This document shows, piece after piece, positions 13,601 through 28,600 of a stretch of 64,000 nucleotides of DNA (positions within the stretch are counted from its first letter, which is position 1; the number at the start of each line of letters is the position of its first letter). The stretch lies in contig NMRA01000335.1 in NCBI GenBank assembly GCA_002633005.1, positions 124,001 through 188,000 of the forward strand. Reading direction: 5' to 3'. The notes under the pieces were generated by a model. It ran no database searches. It was not told the DNA's origin and saw nothing but the letters and a program-made list of their open reading frames with translations. The DNA comes from Phoronis australis. Lineage: Eukaryota > Phoronida > Phoronidae. The position numbers and the translations under genes are program-made.

Positions 13601-16600
13601 ACGGGCACCAGTCCACGTGATACTTCCGACACCAGACCTAAAATACAACCACACAAAGGCACCCACAAAGGTTCAACTGCTCAAAGACGCAAAAGCGAGG
13701 TTCGGATAAGTGAAGGAACGATTTCTTTGCATGAGTTCTCTCCTGGAGTCATATCGAACGACCAGGAGGGTCATGTCATCATGTTGAGTGTGGTCCAAAG
13801 TAAAATAATAATACGAAATGCCAGTTCTATAGAAATACAAAACTCACTCTTAATCTGAGAAATGAAGAAATAGGTCCCAATTTTATAAGGGGTGGCCAAC
13901 AAAATTTGTAGAGTAAACGGGTTTTATAGATGTCGAGCTTAAATAATTATCACAATGATTCCCTGTTTACTGTCCTGGGCTTATGAACCACCTTACTCAA
14001 CCTCAAACAAAACATCTAAGCCCTTCCACTATGGCCTTCCTCACCGACATACCGAAAGGGTCAGTCAGAAAATTGACATTCTAAAAAGAGTGTCTAAAAA
14101 CAATAAATTTGACAGGATTGGCACACTCTTACACTTTATCCCACAAGTGAATAGTTCGCGACATGACCACGGACAAATGTGTTTCTATCATATCATTCAA
14201 ACTTTTTCATGTGTTCGTATATACCTTTTTATTGAATTGCTTACGTGATAATCTATTTCATAAGGTTGCCTAGGGGGACACATTTTGAGAGCTATTTTTG
14301 GCAGGGTTGACTTTGAGAGCTATAAAATCGCAAGCTAGGTCGTGATTGTTCTGATTTTATTGCAAATCACCCATGCCTAACAGATCCAGTCACAGTTAGA
14401 AATCACGGCAGCGACCTCAGCAGCCGCTTCGTTGCTGGCCAACGTTTTCAGTGCTGATCGAAGTCGAGTTCAAAAAGCCATTGGATAATCTTCTAAGGGT
14501 ACAAAGAGATGAACACATTGTAGCTTACTTGTAATAAATGTTTGGGAGAGAGGTCGATGTTCATGGACACATGTATCAGTCCTCAATGGAGATTTTAAAA
14601 CTGTACGGTTTTATGGGTTAAACCATTAAGGCTACAAAATATTTGAAAAAAAATGATCCCCTTACTGACAAGGGGCATGACAGTTAGGTGCATGTAACTT
14701 CGCCAAAACAAACGCATGGTGTAATACCAACCTGGAACGTGGACACCATCACTTCGATAGCAGCCCCCGCCATCCGAAAGCGGGTCCCTGTCGCTACAGT
14801 TAGAAGTCGCCGTCACCAGTACACTTTTAAAACTGTCGTCATACACAGGAAATGTCTCACATGATCGCTTGCACAGCCAATGAAATTCAAGTAAGTCAAG
14901 CGAGGACTCGTAATCACGGTCAGCAAATTTCCTGGCATCTAGATACAACAAAGTGCCGAACTCCGCTCTCTGTTTGACACCTGCGCTGAGTTTACAGTCA
15001 AGCGGTGTTGGTTCAATGGACACTATTGTAGATTTCTGTGAAAACATGCCTTCCTGAGATGTCATGTTGACCCTCAACGTGAAGTTGTATACGCCGATTT
15101 CGAGTGCACGTGGTGGAAACACAATCACGGGCGAAGTTTTACTCGGTGTGTCATATTGGAATGTCGTCAAAATGTGGGAACCGTTTTTAGCTCTTACAAC
15201 TTTCTTGATATCCCAAGTAAGAACCGTTTCTATCGCCGAGCAGTTTACGGACACGAAGGCCTTAATGACAAGTTGATCACCCCGATAATGAATCTTGTAT
15301 CCTTCCGGTGTACAAAAGGGTTCGAAACAACTATTCATTTCCATATTAATATCTGGCCACTGGCACGTTTCTCGGACAACGCCCACTCGCCATTCGTACG
15401 ACTGCGATGACACTTTGTTGGATACCGTCAGTTGGACATAAAATATCCCTACTGATGCGAACGAGTGGTATACAGTGAAATTGGGATTCATGCCCAGCGT
15501 CTTTAACGACGTTAAGAATTCTGTGTTAATTGTGCCATTGTAACGCCTATCGGGTGACTGAAATTCAGTTGGGTAGGTGGCGCTGCATTCGTCAAAGTCT
15601 CCAGCAAACATAAACTGGCTAAATTCTTTAGAGTGGTCTTTAAAGTCGATGAAGTAACACGCGTTTGATCCAATCGAACCGGGGTTAACGTTGAATTCAA
15701 GCCGTGTGTTGCGCAACACCGGACTTGCACAGGATATTGATATCTTACTAACACTGCGCTGTAAAATTATCGTTCGTTCCACTTCAACAGCTGTATTAGG
15801 AAATGGGTTACTTACAGACACCCTGACATTCAGGCGTCCCGGGTTTGAATACGTGTGAGTTGTATTTAAAACTGTAGTTGTGTCATTCAGACCGTCTCCA
15901 AATTTCCACAAGACCATTGGATCACTCCCTTTCGAATATGTAATGGAAAAACGCATTGGCGATTCTAAAGGAAAGATGTTGGAATCCACACCGACTCCCA
16001 TCAAACCGCCATTTTTAACATTTTCAGCCGAAAGAACGACATCTTCAAATTGCTTGTAAATTACAAGTACGGTATATATCGTTATTGAGTTGATGCAATT
16101 AGACACAGTTAAAGAGATATTATATTCACCAGGCACTGAGTAATAATGGTTAAAAAGCAACAAACCCGTAAATTGAGGATTAACAGATGCACTGGGTTTT
16201 ACTGGTGCGAATGGAGTCACGTGACCATCGTCAAAATCAGCTGACCAGGACGCGTTTGTTGGAAACTCAAACGAAGACCAGAAGTACGAAAACAGGAACA
16301 TGTGAGCAACCCAACCATTGCTCGCCAGCAAAATCGCATGCCAACCACCGCCAGGTTTGCGACCATGAAACGGCGCTGGGCGGGCGAACATTATTTTCAA
16401 CGGGGGGACAGGGTGCTGTACGATCACAGGTTCTGGTAAAACAGTTCCTATAGTTTGTATACTATTAGTGGCGTTCACTTTCACGTGGTAGACACCGACA
16501 AGGTTGCATACATGTGACAAAGTGTACGTTGAGTTTCCCTTCAACTCATGTTTATTATCCGGCGTACCATCGTACCAGAAATATGTCAAACTTACTCGAG

Positions 16601-19600
16601 ATCCGGTTGCCATTCTCGCGGTGACAGAAAATGAACTGCCAACAGCGCAGCACTGCTTGTCACTTACAGTTTCCAATGACGTCACGGGAACATCAACTAC
16701 GACTGTTCCTACGAGAGTCTGACTACTGACCAAATTCCAAACTTCACACACAACGGTAAAGTCACCCACGGTGTTGAACCGCCATTCGGTTATCTGGCGT
16801 CCGCCAGAAAGATCGAGAACGCTTGTAACATTTCCATTCGCCGTCTTGAAAATATAAGACGCATTACTTGGGTGTGGCCCGAGACCAAGACTGATTGTGA
16901 ACGTGGCAAGTCCAGTGTTATTCCATAACTTAATTGGAGACGAGACAGTTAGGCTTACATTGACAGCTTGCTGAACGGTTACGGTTTTTTTAACTTCGAT
17001 GTAACTCACACCATTTGCACAATACAAAGACGCAGCGAAGACACCCGGGTAAGCATAAGAAAGTTGAAGACGGTCGAGATAACTGGGTGCTTGGTGAATG
17101 TAAAAGGTCATTTTATGCAAATCACCATTGGAGAAGGTGCAGTTCGCGCGACTCAGGTTTGATAGGCTTATCTGAAACAAACTTGACTGGCTGACGTTTA
17201 CCGAGGATGGAATTATCGTTAAGTCGACATTCTCGGAGGTTAGATTATACTCCACAAAAATTACCAGAGAATCGTTAACCTCAGACACATTGTTTTTTGC
17301 AAATATTCTGAGAATATGTTCTCCGTCGCCAAACAAATGGCGCGAAGAATTAATTCGAAGAAACCCCGTTCGTTGATACTCGTCAAAATCAGTATCGATG
17401 ATAGGCACATTCTCTATGCTTGATGTAACTGCCACGTCACTTCCGTTAGCCAATGTATATTGAATAAACGAAACCGGAACATTATAAGATAAAGTCAAGG
17501 GGCCTATTATTTCCAATTCTTTAATGGGATCTTGAACTGGAATCAATTGCTGTGTTGTTTGATTACTGACGTGGTTTGAAGCAGTGACTGTGAGTGTCCA
17601 TAAGCCATGATTTTTGAACTGGTACCAGAGCTGAGCAGCCAAATCTGCAAGATGTTGAAGTAATTAAAGACACACACCTCATTTCAGGACAGCACACTTA
17701 CTTAGGTTTACATGTAACTACACTGTACATGGCCATTAGCAACTTGTTGTTGTTGTTCCAAGTACACAAATGTTGTTGAACAGACAGCAATGTTCACTAT
17801 TAGTACTTTCAACAATATTTGCCACAATCCACGTTCTCGGCGTTTATCGCTGAAACGTGATCGCTCTTGTGTGTTCAACAAAGTTTGTCTATAGCAGGGG
17901 CTGCTGCCAAATTGTTCTAAATTTCTGATTTTTCCCAAACTGGCAAATAACTTTGAACTATGAATACCAAAGTAAATTTATGGGAACTAATGGGGATAAT
18001 AATGGTATTCCGTGAATCTAGAAGGTTCTGTTTGGGGAAACATAATGAGAAGCGGCCTTCTAACAAAAGCTCCGCTTCCCATCAAATGTCTAATGCAAAA
18101 TAGGTCCAAATAAAGACCATGTCGATACTCCAAATAAGCTTGACAAGCTTCCACAGAGCACTGTCAAACCTGGACGAATTTATCGCTAGAGAATTTGTTT
18201 CATAATAACATTTTTAGACCTTGAGTTAGCCAGTAAAAGGTGACGTCATTGTAAGAATTGAATGTGAGGTTTAATCGATAACAAAGGAATCTTTATTCGA
18301 GGTTTCGTGAGTCGAAATTGTTGAATTTCTACATAGTAAAGAATATTATGGAAATTAAAAAACTTCCTAAGGCCACGTCAAACTGGTTTTCTACGTGAAA
18401 TAGCATCTCAAATATCGAGTACTGTAGCTTCGTAGAGCACGAGAACTGTTGTAGCCATAATTTGTCGAGACGGCACCTTTCTCAGCCTGTAATTTTGTTT
18501 TCATTTTGACTAATCTTATACTTCTTCCGAACACAGTCTGCGAGCGTATAAATAGGTGCAAAAGAATCGCTTAAAAACTTCAACCTCTTATATCCTCGGC
18601 GTCTACTAGTAAGGGTTCCAGCAGTCCTGTCTAATCAAAGCACCCAGGAGAATCTGTCGATAACATTGTACCATATGCCTAAATCCTTCCTTAAATACCA
18701 ACTTCCAGTAATCTGCAAAGTTCTGGTGAAAAAGACGCAAGGCCTTCATTCCAGAGGGACAAGGGTCGCAGAAATGACGATCAGTAAGATGTGCCAAATT
18801 GCTGACGACGGAGAGGGCTGAGAACTTGCGAAACCTATTAAGGACTTGGGCTAATGGGACGACGTTGGATAGAGTTCAAATTTAAAGATATAGATTTTGT
18901 ACATATTTTTTGTCACATGAACATTAAGGCACCATGAAGTGGTAATGATGACGTGGTACAATGTTCAAGTTACAGTGAGTGTTTATTTACCTACCCTGTA
19001 TCCAACGCATCCTGTAGTCATGACCGCTTTCGTCTGTCTGGTTAAACTCAATCACAAAGCTGCTTCCATCACCAGTGAGAAAAGTAAAGTTTACCTTGGT
19101 GCCTAGATAAGATAAATGACCACATGCACATAAACACATAGGGCTTGAAATCCAATAAAGTGTAAATTTGGAACCATTATGGTTGTACCTGCAACACTTA
19201 TTATGTTCAACTAGTTCATTCTGTTCTTGTGCCAAATCGAAATCGCAAATCACCTGCAGCTCGAACAATACGCATGCGTACTCTAACAAGTTTTCTACGA
19301 ACACATACCTTGAGTGATTGTTGAGTTTATTCTGCACAAGTCTCCTGTGGCCACAACTGGCTCTCCCAACTCGATATCAAGTCCTTGAATAGGATCTTCC
19401 ACTTCAACTCGTCTCTGGAAAAGAAACACATTCTTCTGCTTGTACACTTGCTCCCAGTTGCTGCTCACCAAGCTGATATTGAGAAGCTGGACAACTTCAA
19501 CATAACACATCACCGCACCAACACATACTAGAACCAAATATTCGTTTTGATTTTGTTCATTTTGCCCATCAGTCATTCGCAACCCCAATCTACCGAATGG

Positions 19601-22600
19601 AATCTGAGAGAATTTTAGGGGGGGCATGGCCCCCTTCCCGCCCCCTCCAAATCCGCCACTGAGCATATACACCAATAGCTGTGTGACATTACATTTTTAT
19701 ATCGAAGACAATACTACAAATATAGACGCTTTGGTAAGCTATTTCATATAGCAAAATATGAAACCAAATCTACGCGATTTGAAGACGTTCGACAATTTTG
19801 TTAAGTGTGCACTAGTGATCTGGTGTTAGGAATGAGAAACTAACTCTGGTTGTCCTTGAAGGACACATTTAGAAAAAAGGTAGTCTATTTGTTACTTTGA
19901 ACAGCGCTACACGAGGGACGCTACAAAAACGAAAAAGCCATGGGCGATATAATGTGCCAAATGTCACTTACCTCTACTGTTTCATAGTTGGCTCTTCCCG
20001 AAGCTTGAACCTTTAAAGTGAAGAGTCCATTGCGGGGAAACACCACGGTAAAATTAGTATCCCTTGTAGTGAATGTCCCAAAAGCGTCACTGTAGACAGT
20101 GTAGTTACACGTAGACTGACCAGGATGTTCTGGCATTATCACAAGAAACGTTCTGTTGGTAGTAGCTGGCATGCAGAAAGAGAACAATCGATACAATGTC
20201 AGAAATTCCATGAGGCCTTCAGATTGTTAAAATACTAAAACAATACACTGTATATAGTACTTCATCAACAAATATTTAGAACCAAGAGAACTGCAACCCG
20301 GCCATTAGGCATATATTACTCTAACAGGATTTGCACCCAAGTGGACGAGAAAGTGCCCAGTGTTTTCCCCAGAGTATCCAGAGAAGTCCGCGGCACACCA
20401 AAAGCTTTATGGCGCCGTCAGGGATTAAAGTGAACTAGTCGCTCTTCATGGGTTGGTTGAATGTGCTGGATGAGATAATTGCGGTTGTAAACCAACACGC
20501 CTACTTAGCGTACGAGTTTCAAAGTAAAAAAACGAACAAAAAGTTGAGACAAACGACCAACATGACTGGTTTAAAAATTGAAAAGTAAGTAGTAGCCACC
20601 TCTGCATTTTAATCGATGGATTATAAGAGAAATTATCGAATACATTTACTCGAGTATCTCGGCTAAGCCAGGAGCATTAATTTGTGAGTCAAATAGAGGA
20701 CAGGTTAGTCACAGTCTGGCTCAGGCTCGCATAGGTGTTGGAGTAACAAAACCCAAATGTTAGCACGATTTGTCTCATGACGTTAAAATGTGCCCACGAC
20801 TACACACCAAACAGTATGCTTCGGGGGGTCCTATTGTCCCAAAAATGATTACTACTAGTGGTGGTGCGAAATATGTGTAACCCGTCCACGAATGAGAAGG
20901 CGTCGTTGTCTCCTTAAAGGCACTATTTCCGCTTCATTTTTGTTAAAAACTTCATGAAACGGATCTTTACGCAAACACTTTTATTCGAAACCTAAGCCCA
21001 AATAATAGCCTTTGCCATGGCATCGAATTTTTTTATAGTGAACTGAATTTAATACAGATTTTTTTAGCTTAATTTTTTCATTTTGTGTGGTGCACCAAGA
21101 AATAAATGGATGCCGGACGAAGTGTCAATCGAAGATTCGAGTGTCGAATATGAACTTGGAGTTTCGGTTAATCTCAAGATCGTGTACAGGCCTACGTGAA
21201 CTCGAAATACCCACTCAAATAATCACGTTCATGCTAATATAATTAGTTAACGGGTGAAATAAGTGCTTCTGGAACAAATAATTACAGAAATTTGCTACAT
21301 TGAACAAAATATTCACCAGATTTCTTTAATGTGTGTTTAATTAAGAGCTCACGCTTACGCGATCTTCAGATTAAGCAAAATTCAAGTTCACGCATACCAA
21401 ACAAGTAATGGCAGGCGTTCGGTATAAGATAGGTTGTCCTCCGTTGAAAAGGCTTGCTAATCGTCCTCAAGTTGACTATTACCGCCGTAAAGTTTGAAAT
21501 GAAGATCAGTTTGGGTGCTGGACTTATCTGCGATCCCAGATGGCTGTTACACGGTCTCAGTAAGGAAAGATTTTGCTCGACAGGTAAGTCGTCAACGAAT
21601 GACCGAGGCGCACTTTCAATGCTAACCATAAAGTTTTCTGAATGTTATGGTAGATTTATTTTACTGCCTACCAGTACACCGACATTACAATATTCCTGTA
21701 GTAAAATTCTTGGTGTCTTTGACTGAGTATTTTTTGCGTTATTTTACTGTTTTAGTTGTTTAGGCCACGGGCTCGGTTTCGTCCACTTGTGTAGTGGATT
21801 AATTTGAGCAAACAAAGAAGCCATATTTACAAGTGTTTCTCATGTAAAAGTAAGGGGACTCAAGGTAAGGGCTGTTGAAACCAATTAAGATTTGTTGTGT
21901 CATTGTGTGATCTAAGGCATAGTGACAGCAATCCTTGAGTAATAATCATTTAATAATCTTCTCTTTTCCGAATTCATGTCATCTTGCAGTGTGTATAGAG
22001 ACTGACAGTCTATACAGCCTGTTAGTGCTAGTCTTGATACTCTAGCAGCCCTACACAACTAACTGGTCTTGTGGCTGTTTATGTTGACTGGCAGTCTATA
22101 CATGTAACCAGTTAGTCCTACTTTTGATACTCTCTGCAAGGCTAACTGTGTAGTATTGTGGTTGTATACAGGACATGCTGGTAGTCAATACACCCTGCTA
22201 GTGGTAGTCTGGATATTCCCAAATTGGTGGTTTGTATTAATGTTATTTGTTGTTCTTCAGGGCGTTGCACCAGTCATGACAGACAAGCATGAGTGGACTG
22301 CTCCACTGACAACTGCCAGCACTTTCAACTTGTATAGCAGGGAGTTACTAGAAGGTGCTGATGAAGACAAATGAATTGAGAAGGGGTCATCTGACTATGA
22401 TGCATTCAAAAGAACCCAACATTAGTGAAGATGCTTCGCCATCAACAGCAGGTACCTATTCTAGCTTTGGATAATGGCACATTATAGCATTCTGTAATGT
22501 TAACAGCTACAGAAAGTGTATTGTTTTTACCAAGGTATCAGCAGCCAATTGCCATCTCACGTTAACATGGATTTGATTTTATGTTGTAGAACAAGAGATG

Positions 22601-25600
22601 TGTTGGGAATTTTCAACCTGCTGATTCTTATGTACTCTGGCAAGCGTTTTGCTATTCTCAAGGCCTTGTGTACCGGCTTACCAGAATTCTGCTAGCTATC
22701 AAGGAACACAGCAGGCCAGTCCTGGAAGATGAAGCTGGCAATGCAAGGTAATTAATATAACTGCGCCAAACATGCATTTTGGCTACTGGTGTGGCCACGA
22801 CTCAGTTTTCAACAGGGGTTTAAAACTAAATTGTAAGTGGCCATTAGCGGGGTAGTGCTAAAATGAGTGATAATTTAGGACTCTGCTAGAAACAAAGGGG
22901 CAAACACAAATTGAGATGAGAAGACGTGGGAAGGCCTTTTCTGCAATGAACAAGCCATGCCACGTCATGTTATGTCCCCAAGGCTACATCAGTGCAGCTT
23001 ATGACAAAAAGACCACCTGCAATGCTTACAAGAAAGTTGAATTTGATTGTTCCTTGAATGGGAGATGATTTAAATAACCAAAAATTGTGACATATGAATT
23101 AAAAATGTCCGAGTGTGCTCCACATGTCTTGTGTGGGTGTGCATTGTGTGTTTATTTTCATCCATGCAATGTTTCCTTGTCCATACCTATGTCGCATGAT
23201 ATCTCAAGAACAGTGCTGTAGTGGGGCGTAGGCGCACGTAGGCGCAGCCAACCACCTTTTGGCATTTGAAGGTAGCGCTTACGCACCGTACAGTGCTCAA
23301 GGTGATACGGTGGGCTTTTGGCACCTACTTACCACAAATTTTACCACTTCAGCACTGCTCAAGAAGGAAGTTTTGTTTGTATTTTGTGCTGAAGTTTAGA
23401 TGACAGCCTTGACTTTGAATTCACGGTCACATTTAGAAAATCAAGATTTTACTTGGAAAACATTTGCCCATGCAATTTTGTGTATTTACACAAAGGTGTA
23501 GGTGGCCTATCTCCAGGTGTTAGTCACATTTTGAAGGTCACAATATGCAATTACATAGCCCTGAATGCCGCATCTAACCCAGCAACCAACCAAGGGGTTA
23601 CGTGTTGCCTAAGGTCACTGTAGCGTTTTCATTTCATTGACCTAATAGACATGAAAATACATCAGTTATTTTTGTGTTCACAAAGGTTGAGAGAGGCTTT
23701 CATTAAGATTGGTTTCAAAATCATTACCATTTAAAATTATGAAAGCCTTAAGTTTAAAACTATCACATCCTGATAGGCATAGCAGTGACACAGCTTTGAA
23801 AATTGGGTGGCCTTCGGTCCTGGGCGGCAGCCCCAGGTGCAGGCCTTCATCTAGGTGGCATCTAGGGTGTCCAACTACACAACCCGACGTAAATTTAGAC
23901 ACATTAGGTAGGTTGCCCTATTTAGCTTTTGGACGCCCAAGTAAAGTGTACCATTTTTTAGCTAACAACAGCCCTGGAAGCTAACTGTCCTGGCCGAATA
24001 AGAAAGTTAAGACATGGTGTAAGATGGGATAGACTTTATTACAGACCACAGTAACATTCCACACCATAACAGCGATTTGACTTAAGGTCATAGAAATAGT
24101 CAAGAGTCATTGGTCATAGATGCCTTCATTAATTAGAAAACTAACTCATGTTGAACGCCCTATTCTTTAAATCGTTTATGAACCACCTGCTAAATGCTAA
24201 TATGTGGTGGGGAACAATTCAGCCACCCTGTGACAAATGCTGTTATTTGTATTGTTTTCTCTTCTTGAAAGGTGTGAAACTCTAATCACTTAATTAACTA
24301 CATGTAGTATATTTTTATATTTTGAATAACGAAAACATGTTATCCAGTGTTTGAAACAACTTCGAAAAAGTTTCTATAACACTGAAAGAGGTGCATAATG
24401 TACTAATTGTTTGAAGAGTTTCATATGTTTCACACTCTTCATGTTTCAGGGTAAATCAATGCTGCTGCATTCATTTTCGTGTCTGGCACTGACATTGAAA
24501 CAATTGTTATTATTTCTAGGGGAGCAACTTATCTTCAACAAGAAGAGCAGGAGATGGTTGTCCATTCTGGTGAAGGCTTCTAAGAGCTATGACGAGCTGA
24601 TGATTGTGAAAACCCGGTTAAAAGACATGTCTGACATGCACTGCTTCCATGAACATAAAAGCAAAATGACTCCCGCTTGTTGTCTGACAACATTGCCGTC
24701 TTCGAATGATTGCCATCAGTAGAAGTCAATGCGTCAGAGAAGCTGCCTGACAGAGGTTATTTAAGATGATATGGCAACTGGGTGTTATTCAGTTAGTTTG
24801 TTGCAGAGGATCATCTGGTACTACAGTTTGGTTTATAGTCATGATACATCCAGTTATGCAGAAGTTAACATGTTCAGTCAGGCCATCGACCTTCAAACTC
24901 TGCCATGGGCAGTTTGTGTAGTGTCAATTTGGAAACTGTCAAGGCTTGTAATTTTCCTCTTTTAAGAGGATTTACTCTCTTTTGGTTTCGATTTCCTCTT
25001 ATTATATTTCCAATTTCCTCTTTATGTCTCTTTTTTGATCATTATTTTGACTTCTATACCAAAAATCTCTATCAAAGACCCTAGTATTAATTTGTGGAAT
25101 GATACATCACCTGTCATTGATCAGTCCAAGCCCTGAACCTTAACTTTGTGCAAACAATTTCTTTATGGAGCGTTTGGTTTACAGAAACACTTTCTACATG
25201 GTGAGTAAGATACAACTGGTAATACCAGTTTAACTTGTATTACCATTGGATAGTTTTCTTGATTCTTAATTATTTTCTCAGCCAAATGTGTAGTCAGTGG
25301 TTTGTCTTCAGGTGGGTCATAGAGAGGCGGATATTTGTATACAAGGGTCACCATAAAGCTTCTGTGTTACGTAAAATTATGTTTTTAGTGATGTTTTACT
25401 GCTTAGGCAATTCACATTCATATTAAAACCTGCATTTAGAAATCTTGAATTTGAGAGTGATGGTGTTGAACATTACAATATATATTTTGAATGGCTATGC
25501 TGTTGGGTTAGAGGTTGTGCTTGTAAGTAAGGTGTGTTACATGAGTAGCAGATTACTCGCGATTGGTCATTGCAAAAGCTATAGAACTTTTAATCAGAAA

Positions 25601-28600
25601 ATGTTGCAACTTCTGATTATGAGCCATGGCCAAACAACCAGGAGACTATGTCTATTGAAAGGACATCTTGTTTTGTTAATTTTGTCCAATCATCTTTCTG
25701 TCACCTGCTAATGCATCATTGGCGTTAATCAGGAAAGACAAAAGCAGGAATCAACTAAAAACTCATACCCCTATCTCACAAATTAGACATTGTGCTCCTT
25801 GGTCGGTGGCCTTTCCCACAGTTGCATGCAATTTGCTAAAAGCGTACGTCATGCTTTTACTGTTTAGCAGACGTTGAAATTTTTTTTGAAAATTTCCTCC
25901 AAGTTTTGAGGGTTTTCGATGGTTACAGAGCATTAATTTGTTGCAGAGAACTAGGTGGGAAGTCGATTTTAGTATTTTACTTTATTTTGAAAAGTTAATC
26001 CATTACTGGTTTTTCGAAATTGGGGCCGTTGCCCTACATGACCGTAACTAATTTAAGAATGCTCTAGGTTCTTGTTGCAAGTTAAAATCCAAATGGACTT
26101 TCTATACTAGACTAAGAAATAAAAAGTTCACTCTGACAGTTGTGCTTTCATCTCACAAAGTAACAATTGTGCACAAGCAGGTTTCAGTGCTCAGCTACAA
26201 TTTTTGTGTAGCCTGTATGTCCCAATAAAGTCTGTGAATATTTTTGTCCAAACACAACTGTGCAACTCTGTCCACATGTCTTCCAAGATGTCCATGTTGC
26301 CCCAAGATAAAGTTTCTGTATGCCTGATGTCAGTTAGACGCATTCTGATCAGTCTCTGGCTTCAGTGTCATCACATTTCGTTGCAGCTTGTCGAAGGCAA
26401 GTACACCTTCTCCAGGCAAAACACTTGGAAATCCTGAAAGCATTGGTAAAATATATTACCGTGCGGTTTCGCATTACTGTAGATTTGATAAGGAACATTT
26501 GTCTCTTGTAAATGAATTATATACAACAGCAACTGGTTGATTGGGGTTGACATCCTATATTGGACAATCGAAACGTATAGAATTATTTTCATTATTGCAG
26601 ACTGAACTCACCAATACTTTTGTAAATTGACATTTGGTTGGTTTTGGATGGGATTTGCTACTGAGATTTGATTTGAGTTCTTGGCCAAAGATTTGTTTTT
26701 CTTCAAAAAGTGATTTGAATTGTGTGGCTGTATATTTGTTTAAATTAGTTGAAGACTCAAAACTAAAGTAGCTATAGGAGTCTTTCGAGGTCCTGGTGAC
26801 ATTAATATGAATCACCTTAAAAATGAAAAAGAGCAGACCAAAAAAGTACTAAACAATTTTGTAAAATGTTTCCCACTGATATATGTAGTCTGTAGTCAAC
26901 ACTAAAAACTTTGTAGTGATTAAGTTTTTAGACAACGGTTTAGTGAATACTTACAGGTAATAATGAAATGCAGTTAGCAGATTGCATCCCACAGCACACT
27001 TTTATTTCTGGTTGGCATTTCTTGACACCTGTGACACGGGCACCATCATGATGGATCTTCTGATGGTGCTGGGTAATGATCCAGTGAAGTGACCTCTGGT
27101 AGCCTAAATTCTAGACGCGGGGGTCTTGCTTGGCGACATCCCACTTTAGGTCTCTCAATTCCTTCTTTTATCCATGTGACTGATTCGGCCCTAAAGTGAG
27201 AGTAATTCAGTGACAACATTCACAGTAATGAGAACAATTTTTATAACTTTTGTTTGAATTGTAGGATTTATTTGCTAACAAGTACAAAGACAACCACTGT
27301 ATGACTTTCAGATTGGAAATCATCTACTGGTTTAGGATTGGGTTTTGGATTAATTCATAGGTGGATTTAGGGGGGGACAGGGGGCTTGGCCGCCCCCCCC
27401 CCCCCTGGCTGCCGCAAAAGAAGCAAAACGGCAAGAGCGCGAGGAAATATTGACTCCACTAATTAATCTCGGTACTTAACATGTGGCTGCGGGGGGAGGG
27501 GCTCAGACCCGATCGTATCAGGGGACCTGCGTAAATGCCTTCTCATTTTTTGTTTTTTTAGTCCACTGTTAGCTTTGTAGTGCGAGGACCAGAAATTCGA
27601 GCAACCCAATTTTTCGGGCTGGGTCCTCGCATTCAATCGTAAACCACACTTGCCCAAGACAAAATGTTGCCCCCCCCCTTATGGTATCCTCGATCCGCCA
27701 ATATAATTTAGAGATGCAGCCAAGGAATCGTTTCTACCCCATGCACTAGGTCCAGAGCTCTATAATTGCAAACCCATGCAGTCCCAGGGCCTGGAAATTG
27801 AACATCACAGTGTCACGCAGGAAACTTATTTTTCGTAAGCAACTGATATCGTGCACTTCCGAGTTGTACATAATCTCCCAGAAGAGGAAACGTTTACAAC
27901 CAAGCTCGACGAATTCATGAATCACTAAGACTCGATTGCAGGTTTAAAATTGAACACAACTCACGAGGCTGTAGCAAGTTGTATATTATTATGTAATATA
28001 GACAAGTACACGGATACGTCGACTTCGAATGACTCGGGATAGCGACAGAAATAGTTGAGAGAACCGAGGTTCAGAACAAATTAATCTTGTTGTTTACGAG
28101 TAAGAATCAAGCTGTGATTTCCAAATGTTTGTACATTCTGATTTCTTGTTTAGCTGGCAAGAAGTCCCAAAACACCTAACTCACCTCGACCGCTTGTGCT
28201 TGACATGTTTCTCTTCCGTCAGCTGATTCGTGTGCATTATGGGTAATCTCTCCACTGGCAACCCCGCATAAATAATGAGGTTTGGCTGAAGGTCCGCCCA
28301 CTTTTTATAAATTTAAAAAATTAATAGTAAAATAACGAGAGTATGTACATGGCTGTAATTTACGAAAAGAGTTAATTTTAGTGATATCTTTCGATTGGCA
28401 AAGCTCAATTTGTGATCTAAGCAGGCGAAAGTAAAGGAAATAGTGACTTTAATTAAAGCCATTTTGTCAAATACAATGCGACTCCGTCGAAAAGCTCCAA
28501 AGAATGAGGGACGACCATAAAAACAATTTCGTTGGAGACACAGCAGTTCTCGGACCTGTCCAAAAGAACTTACAGTCTATTGACACGTTTATAGAAATGG

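Noticed and set aside
15064-16722. Several plus-strand open frames opposite the giant exon
   Set aside because: Antisense shadows of the PKD-repeat coding exon.
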